11,086 bases of DNA from NCBI GenBank assembly GCA_012032575.1, contig JAAUSP010000220.1, forward strand, positions 1-11,086, written 5' to 3'. The stretch comes from Anaerolineales bacterium. GTDB taxonomy: Bacteria; Chloroflexota; Anaerolineae; 4572-78; J111. Below the pieces are notes generated by a model, which was not told where the DNA came from, did not search any database, and saw only the letters and a program-made list of their open reading frames with translations. This document shows positions 7,247 through 11,086 of the stretch, in pieces; the stretch's first letter is position 1; the number at the start of each line of letters is the position of its first letter. The position numbers and the translations under genes were made by a program.

Positions 7247-7858
7247 TCCAGGCGTAGACCTCAAAGAGCAAATGGTCGAACACCGGCGCATCCAGATTTT
7301 GTTTGGCGCAGCCAAAGTGTTTGCCGAAAAAGGCTATCACAAAGCCACCACCAAAGAGATTGCCCAAACAGCCGGCGTGGCCGAAGGCACCATTTACAAC
7401 TATTTCAGCAATAAACGCGAATTACTGCTGGCGATGATGGAATTGATCGCCACCCAATCGCTTAAAAGCCTCGTGGCCGATAATCCTCCCGCCGGCCCAA
7501 AAGAATTTTTCACCAGAATCTTGCGCGACCGTTATCAATTGGTCGAACAGCGCGGCCATCTGATTGCCCCTATTTTGGCGAGATGTTCTCCGACACCGAA
7601 CTGCGCCAGGAGGTATATTTAACCATCGCCATGCCCATTGCCGCGCACATCGAAAAATACATTCAAGCGCATATTGACTCCGGCCTGTTCCGCCCGGTTG
7701 ACCCGGTCATCACCACCCGCATGTTTGTGGGGGCCATCATTGTCAATTTTGCCATGAAGCTGGCCGGGCTTGATCCCCGCTATGATGATGTTTCAGGCGA
7801 TGCTTTGATTGAGGAATTGGTCTCGCTTTTTTTAGCCACCCTGTTGAAGCCTGCTTGA
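7239..7858 (+). pseudogene. TetR/AcrR-family repressor, broken by a one-base frameshift
   Basis: The N-terminal part (7239-7580) has the TetR_N domain: RIQILFGAAKVFAEKGYHKA, then TTKEIAQTAGVAEGTIYNYF (HTH, about 37-56), then SNKRELLLAMME. The frame breaks at 7578-7582, where GCGAG stands in place of an expected GCGGAG, i.e. one G is missing. The -1 frame resumes as E-M-F-SDTELRQEV and runs to 7858 with an intact ligand-domain-like C-terminus. Restoring the base gives 206 residues, a normal TetR length. As written, the protein would end at 7622 with a wrong tail. GGGAG lies 7 bases before the ATG, inside the overlapping HTH gene. TetR repressors bind DNA as dimers and release it on ligand binding. 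Here the operator pair at the operon promoter is the likely target. Sequencing error and true inactivation cannot be told apart from this sequence. Confidence 0.82.
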
Positions 7859-7871
7859 GGAGAAGATTAGA

Positions 7872-8064
7872 GATTGGAGATTCAGGCTTTATAGCAGACA
7901 TTATCGGAATTAAATCTCCAACATGTCATTTCGAGCGACCCGTAGGGGGAGCGAGAAATCTCCGCAGAGTCGCTCTTTAGACCAGAGGCAGGGGGATTCC
8001 TCGTTCCGCTCCGCTCCACTCGGAATGACATGGGAGGTACGTATTTTCCCGATAATCTCCAATC
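7872..8064. repeat. Palindromic repeat, copy 1, with nested outer inverted repeats
   Basis: The core runs from ATGTCATTTCGAG (7923-7935) to its near-perfect inverse (8019-8031), one mismatch. Inside are GAGCGAC and GTCGCTC arms and a GAGAAATCTCC segment. Outside it, GATTGGAGATT (7872-7882) pairs perfectly with AATCTCCAATC (8054-8064), and ATTATCGG (7900-7907) with CCGATAAT (8049-8056). This fills nearly the whole gap between TetR and the first ABC-2 permease. No promoter is evident in the gap. Confidence 0.8.
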
Positions 8065-8097
8065 CCTCTTCCCTAAACGGAAGTGAGCTCTGAAACT

Positions 8098-9216
8098 ATG
8101 TTCCGCCGAACCTTTAGTCTGATCCGCAAAGAATTTATCCATGTGGCGCGTGACCCGCGGACGCTGGCGATTATGATTGTGATGCCGATTCTGATGCTGA
8201 TCCTGCTCGGCTTTGCCGCCACCACCGATATTGAATCGCTCCGCACCGCGGTCTATGATGCCGATAAAACCCCCCAAAGCCGCGACCTCATCAATGCTTA
8301 CCAGGCCTCCAACTACTTTAATATTGTGCGCTATGTGGAACGAGAAGATGACCTGCGCTACTTGATAGATCACGATGACGTCCGCAGCGCGTTGATTATT
8401 CCAGCCGGCTATGGTCGGGATATGGCCGCCCACCAGCGCCCCGACGTGGCCTTTCTGGTAGACGGCTCTGATCCGAGTGTCGCCCGCACCGTTTTTGCCG
8501 CCTCGCAGCAGGTGGGGCAGGCTGTCTCGATGAGAATGCTTGAAAACCAATCGAACGTAATGGGGTCGCTGCCGGGGGTAGATGTCAGACCCCGTGTCTG
8601 GTACAACCCTAACCTGGAAAGCTCCCATTTCATGATCCCCGGCACGATTGTGCTGATCCTGTTTCTGTTCACCACGCTTTTTACCTCGACCTCCATTGTC
8701 CGGGAACGCGAGTTGGGCACCATCGAGCAGTTGATTGTCACCCCCATCCGACCAATTGAACTGGTGGTGGCCAAAGTATTGCCTTACATCCTGGTGGCGT
8801 TCTTTGTTATCATTGAGGTACTGACCCTGGGCGTATTGATTTTCGGCGTGCCGATTAATGGCAGTATTCCGCTGCTCCTGGGCCTGTGCAGTCTGTTTTT
8901 AGTCACCGCCCTGGGGATTGGCATCTTTATTTCCAGCGTCGCCAAAACGCAGGTGGAGGCATTTTTGATGACCTTCGCCACCATCATGCCGACCGTCTTT
9001 CTGAGCGGATTCGTTTTTCCGCTTGAAGCCATGCCGCGCTGGTTGCAGCTTATCAGCTATATCATCCCAGCCAAATACGGCCTGATTATCGTGCGCAGCA
9101 TCCTTCTGAAAGGAGTCGGCCTCGAAGTTTTACGCGAACAGGTGATAGCCATCCTGATCTTTACCGCCATCATCATCACCCTGGCCTCGACTCGTTTCAA
9201 GAAGAAGTTAGGCTAA
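8098..9216 (+). CDS. ABC-2 type exporter permease 1 (YbhS/YbhR-like)
   Basis: The 372-residue protein has the ABC2_membrane_3 layout: a basic cytoplasmic N-terminus, one helix (23-41), an extracytoplasmic domain of ~135 residues, then five helices (about 178-198, 226-246, 258-279, 288-309, 349-366). The conserved cytoplasmic loop RERELGTIEQL...TPIRPIE (202-221) contacts the ATPase in this family. The C-terminus is FKKKL. The ATG at 8098 is chosen over the GTG at 8083 because it aligns to the start of the downstream paralogue, with KEF at residues 11-13 in both. Such permeases form dimers or heterodimers that export drugs, lipids or other amphiphiles. A 239-base repeat-filled gap separates it from TetR. 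The partner is most likely the next gene, and the ATPase begins at 11003. Confidence 0.9.
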   Translation: MFRRTFSLIRKEFIHVARDPRTLAIMIVMPILMLILLGFAATTDIESLRTAVYDADKTPQSRDLINAYQASNYFNIVRYVEREDDLRYLIDHDDVRSALIIPAGYGRDMAAHQRPDVAFLVDGSDPSVARTVFAASQQVGQAVSMRMLENQSNVMGSLPGVDVRPRVWYNPNLESSHFMIPGTIVLILFLFTTLFTSTSIVRERELGTIEQLIVTPIRPIELVVAKVLPYILVAFFVIIEVLTLGVLIFGVPINGSIPLLLGLCSLFLVTALGIGIFISSVAKTQVEAFLMTFATIMPTVFLSGFVFPLEAMPRWLQLISYIIPAKYGLIIVRSILLKGVGLEVLREQVIAILIFTAIIITLASTRFKKKLG

Positions 9217-9221
9217 TCAAT

Positions 9222-9273
9222 TTACGATTTCAGATTTACGATTTACGATTAGCCAAACCAATCGTAAATCGTA
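9222..9273. repeat. AATCGTA heptamer repeats forming a hairpin
   Basis: The stretch after the permease 1 stop contains several ATTTACG units. TACGATTTACGATT (9237-9250) is the exact inverse of AATCGTAAATCGTA (9260-9273), with a 9-base loop. More AATCGTA units follow the palindromic element at 9388-9414. The units occur in both orientations, so this is not a simple tandem array. Confidence 0.75.
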
Positions 9274-9387
9274 GTAACTACTCAGGCATGTCATTTCGAC
9301 CGAAGGGAGAAATCTCTAATGCCTATGCAGCATAATAGGGATTTCTCGGCCTACGGCCTCGAAATGACATGAGGGCTGAGTAGTTAC
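9274..9387. repeat. Palindromic repeat, copy 2, a complete MITE-like element
   Basis: The element is bounded by a perfect 12-bp inverted repeat, GTAACTACTCAG (9274-9285) and CTGAGTAGTTAC (9376-9387). Inside are the family arms ATGTCATTTCGA (9288-9299) and TCGAAATGACAT (9359-9370), then GAGAAATC (9307-9314) and GATTTCTC (9340-9347). AATCGTAAATCGTA flanks it directly on both sides (9260-9273 and 9388-9401). It contains no reading frame and would have to be moved by a transposase encoded elsewhere. It could equally act as an RNA hairpin between the two permease genes. Confidence 0.8.
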
Positions 9388-9414
9388 AATCGTAAATCGT
9401 AAATCGTAAATCGG
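9388..9414 (+). repeat. AATCGTA tandem heptamers before permease 2
   Basis: Three complete AATCGTA units (9388-9408) and a partial fourth (AATCGG) lie just before the second permease ATG at 9421. Only a weak GGTAAG stands between them and the start, so the ribosome site of permease 2 is poor. Confidence 0.7.
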
Positions 9415-9420
9415 TAAGTT

Positions 9421-10542
9421 ATGTTACTCAGACTTTCAAACTTAGTTTACAAAGAATTCATCCATATTCGGCGCGATCCGCGCACCTTATTCATCATGGT
9501 GGTTATGCCGCTGGTGATGCTGGTTTTGCTGGGCTATGCCGCCACCACCGACATCGAGCACCTGCGCATCGCCGTTTATGATGGCGACAAAAGCGCTCAG
9601 AGCCGCAGCCTGATCGAAGCCTACCGGGCCTCCAACTCGTTTGATATTGTGCAGTACGCGACCAGGGAAGACGATTTGGCTTATCTGCTCGATCACAGCG
9701 ACGTGCGCGGGGCGCTGGTGATCCCGGCCGGTTACGGTCAGCAGATGGTCGCCCAGGAAAAAGCCGAGGTAGCCTTTTTGATTGACGGCTCCGATGCCAC
9801 CGCCGCCAACACCGTTTTTTCGGCCTCCCAGAGCGTAGGCCAGGCTGTCACCATCAAGCTGATCGAGCAAAAACTGGGCGTCTCGGTTGACCAAATGCCC
9901 GGCGTTGAGGTCAGACCCCGCGTCTGGTACAACCCCAACCTGGAAAGCGCTTATTTTATGATCCCGGGGCTGATCGTGATGGTGCTTTTTATCTTTACCA
10001 TTCTCTTTACGGCCACCTCGATTGTCCGCGAGCGGGAATTGGGGACAATTGAGCAGTTGATTGTCACCCCCATCCGGCCCATCGAGCTGATCGTCGCCAA
10101 GGTGCTGCCTTATGTGGTGATTTCATTTGGGGTGGTTATCGAGGTGCTGACGATGGGCGTATTGATTTTTGGCGTCCCAATTAACGGCAGCATCCCCCTG
10201 CTGTTGGGGCTGGCCGCCTTGTTTCTGCTGACCTCCCTGGGGCTGGGCATCCTGGTTTCCAGTGCCGCCACCACCCAGCAAGAAGCGCTGCTCATGACCT
10301 TCGCCACCGCCCTGCCGACCGTCTACCTGAGCGGTTTCCTGTTCCCCATCGAGGCCATGCCGCCCTGGTTGCAGATGATTACCTATCTCGTCCCGGCTCG
10401 TTACGCCATGGTCATCATGCGCGGGATTATCCTGAAAGGAGTCGGGCTGGAAATTCTGGCCGAACAGGTCGCCGCCGTGCTTATTTTCAGCACCATCGTG
10501 GTCATCCTGGCAGCGACCCGATTTAAGAAAAAGCTAGAGTAA
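9421..10542 (+). CDS. ABC-2 type exporter permease 2, paralogue of permease 1
   Basis: At 373 residues it aligns with the upstream permease over its whole length, with a single-residue length difference. The cytoplasmic loop around SIVRERELGTIEQLI (residues 198-222 in permease 1) is identical, as is GVLIFGVPINGSIPLLLGL (245-263 there). Helix layout is the same: one N-terminal helix, a large outer domain with the shared RPRVWYNPNLES motif, then five helices. Differences are concentrated in the outer domain (EKAEVAFLIDGSDATAANT; KLGVSVDQMPGVEV) and in the helices. The pair probably forms a heterodimer, as YbhS and YbhR do with the ATPase YbhF. The start at 9421 has only a weak ribosome site. 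Palindromic repeats flank the gene on both sides. Confidence 0.9.
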   Translation: MLLRLSNLVYKEFIHIRRDPRTLFIMVVMPLVMLVLLGYAATTDIEHLRIAVYDGDKSAQSRSLIEAYRASNSFDIVQYATREDDLAYLLDHSDVRGALVIPAGYGQQMVAQEKAEVAFLIDGSDATAANTVFSASQSVGQAVTIKLIEQKLGVSVDQMPGVEVRPRVWYNPNLESAYFMIPGLIVMVLFIFTILFTATSIVRERELGTIEQLIVTPIRPIELIVAKVLPYVVISFGVVIEVLTMGVLIFGVPINGSIPLLLGLAALFLLTSLGLGILVSSAATTQQEALLMTFATALPTVYLSGFLFPIEAMPPWLQMITYLVPARYAMVIMRGIILKGVGLEILAEQVAAVLIFSTIVVILAATRFKKKLE

Positions 10543-10598
10543 CACACTTGCAGTCGAAAAAATATTCGCCGGGATTAGGGGATTGGGGAAAAATAAAG

Positions 10599-10714
10599 GT
10601 GACTACTCAACCTTCATGTCATTTCGAGGCTGAAAGCCGAGAAATCTTTGGAGCCGTTGCCTACGAATCACGGATTAGAAGATTTCTCGCTCCTAACGTC
10701 GCTCGAAATGACAT
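10599..10714. repeat. Palindromic repeat, copy 3, right end interrupted
   Basis: ATGTCATTTCGAG (10616-10628) and CTCGAAATGACAT (10702-10714) are perfect inverses over 13 bases. Inner arms are GAGAAATCTT (10639-10648) and AAGATTTCTC (10679-10688). On the left, GTGACTACTCAA (10599-10610) resembles the outer arm of copy 2. The matching right arm is not next to the core; a diverged version (GCTTAATAGTTGC, 10966-10978) lies beyond the element at 10712-10960. Confidence 0.75.
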
Positions 10715-10776
10715 GATACTGTTGGCGAATGTTATGTTGAGTATATTGCTCAATCTACCCTGGCTTAATCCCGTCA

Positions 10777-10888
10777 CCCGCCCGGAGTTGAAACTCCGGG
10801 CTACCCGACAGCGCCCCTGAAGGGGGCTTGGGCTTAGCCGGATTGATCCGGCGCTGTTTTTTAGCCCGGAAATTCATTTCCGGGCGGG
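10777..10888 (+). repeat. Multi-hairpin block inside the MITE-like element
   Basis: CCCGCCCGG (10777-10785) and CCGGGCGGG (10880-10888) are exact inverses that could close the block. Inside are CCCGGAGTT/AACTCCGGG (10781-10800), GCCCC/GGGGC (10813-10827), ACAGCGC/GCGCTGT (10808-10857) and GCCGGAT/ATCCGGC (10837-10852). GCCCGGAAAT/ATTTCCGGGC lies at 10864-10885. The outer stem competes with two of the inner hairpins. Compact stems with 2-base loops of this sort fit a structured dispersed repeat. Confidence 0.7.
10837..10862 (+). terminator. Terminator-like hairpin with T-tract inside the repeat block
   Basis: GCCGGAT (10837-10843) and ATCCGGC (10846-10852) form a stem, and T6 occurs at 10857-10862, after a short GCTG. 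The stem is strong but its 2-base loop is tight, so a larger ACAGCGC...GCGCTGT stem ending right at the T-run may be the working form. If active, it would reduce read-through from the permeases into the ATPase gene. Confidence 0.35.
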
Positions 10889-11002
10889 CGGCGGGGGGCC
10901 GGATTACAGTCGGGGGCAAAGTTAGCCATCATTTACATAACATTCGCCAACAGTATCATGACATAGCTTAATAGTTGCGAGAAGACTTGTCTGAGCGTCT
11001 AT

Positions 11003-11086
11003 ATGAACAATGACACTGAATTCATCATCAAAACTGAAAATCTGACCCGGCACTTCGGTCCTATCGTCGCGTGAATGGCTGAACTG
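11003..11086 (+). CDS. ABC transporter ATP-binding protein, N-terminal fragment, frame broken
   Basis: The ATG at 11003 begins MNNDTEFIIKTENLTRHFGPIVA, the typical A-loop start of an ABC-2-type ATPase (ENLTRHFG). The frame then hits TGA at 11072. Adding one G after GCG and one C in GGCTG would restore V-N-G-L-N, the expected next residues, so two single-base losses lie within the last 16 bases. The window ends before Walker A. It would be the ATPase for the two ABC-2 permeases. Damage right at the window edge suggests poor sequence, though true decay is possible. No strong ribosome site is seen upstream. Confidence 0.65.

Larger units (their letters stand above)
10712..10960. mobile_element. 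MITE-like element with 26-bp terminal inverted repeats
   Basis: Bases 10712-10737 and 10935-10960 are perfect 26-bp inverse copies (ends ATGATACTGTTGGCG... and ...CGCCAACAGTATCAT). The interior holds several strong hairpins and no plausible gene. The element has no transposase, so it would be non-autonomous. GAC directly repeated at 10710-10712 and 10960-10962 may be a 3-bp target duplication. It sits between permease 2 and the ATPase start and accounts for most of the 460-base gap. The inverted repeats are certain; mobility is inferred. Confidence 0.65.

Noticed and set aside
7572..7590. Programmed -1 frameshift in TetR
   Set aside because: No X-XXY-YYZ slippery heptamer and no downstream stem stands out at the break; a missing G in GCGGAG explains it more simply.
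8083..8097. GTG at 8083 as start of permease 1
   Set aside because: The ATG at 8098 aligns to the start of the paralogue at 9421; the GTG adds five residues and has GGAA only 1-2 bases upstream.
7882..8628. Minus-strand open frame of 248 codons opposite permease 1
   Set aside because: Shadow of the real permease frame and of the repeat; the protein is low-complexity in His, Arg and Gly with no domain, while the plus-strand frame is a clear ABC-2 permease.
9222..9414. CRISPR array suggested by the recurring AATCGTA units
   Set aside because: Units are 7 bases, in both orientations, without 25-40-base spacers; they are simple heptamer repeats around a palindromic element.
10548..10820. Open frame of 90 codons after permease 2
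   Set aside because: It runs through the palindromic repeat and the left inverted repeat of the MITE-like element; its composition follows the repeats and it has no ribosome site or recognisable domain.
10777..10888. tRNA or other known structured RNA
   Set aside because: The stems do not fit a tRNA cloverleaf: no T-loop, no anticodon arm spacing and no CCA end. Loops are 2-5 bases, as in palindromic repeats.

Overview
The window reads as bacterial chromosomal DNA, most likely from a Chloroflexota (Anaerolineae/Caldilineae-like) genome. That placement is inference. It rests on the mix of DUF2071, a winged-helix AAA+ ATPase, a double-FtsX permease and paired ABC-2 permeases, and on intergenic spaces full of palindromic dispersed repeats of the ATGTCATTTCGA and AATCGTA kinds. 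Both ends cut through genes. The last ~25 bases look damaged or low quality, as at a contig end.

Left third (1-4370): mostly unrelated single genes. A tandem GNAT acetyltransferase, cut at its 5' end, converges on a small cupin. A DUF2071 protein diverges from the cupin. A BrkB/YihY-type membrane protein then converges on a minus-strand AAA+ ATPase. The ATPase has a clear sigma70-type promoter, and its rho-independent terminator lies inside the 3' end of the BrkB gene.

Right two thirds (4440-11086): a regulated ABC-transporter locus. A near-consensus sigma70 promoter (TTGACA-17-TAAAAT) is overlapped by two TGAGT-N4-ACTCA operators of TetR type. It drives a double-FtsX permease, a stand-alone LuxR/GerE DNA-binding domain and a TetR repressor. 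These three are tightly packed, and the two regulators overlap by 8 bases. The TetR frame is broken by one missing base. Downstream come two closely related ABC-2 permeases (YbhS/YbhR-like) and the first codons of an ABC ATPase. The simplest reading is a self-repressed efflux or lipid/drug-export locus in which TetR senses the cargo and controls the whole array. No ATPase for the FtsX permease is present in the window.

Every gap of the ABC-2 part (7859-8097, 9217-9420, 10543-11002) holds a copy of one palindromic repeat with ATGTCATTTCGA ends, wrapped in further inverted repeats. In the last gap a second element of about 247 bp, with 26-bp perfect terminal inverted repeats and a multi-hairpin interior, appears to have inserted into the right end of the first. 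These repeats are the least ordinary part of the window. I see no CRISPR array, tRNA, rRNA, transposase gene or clear defence system.
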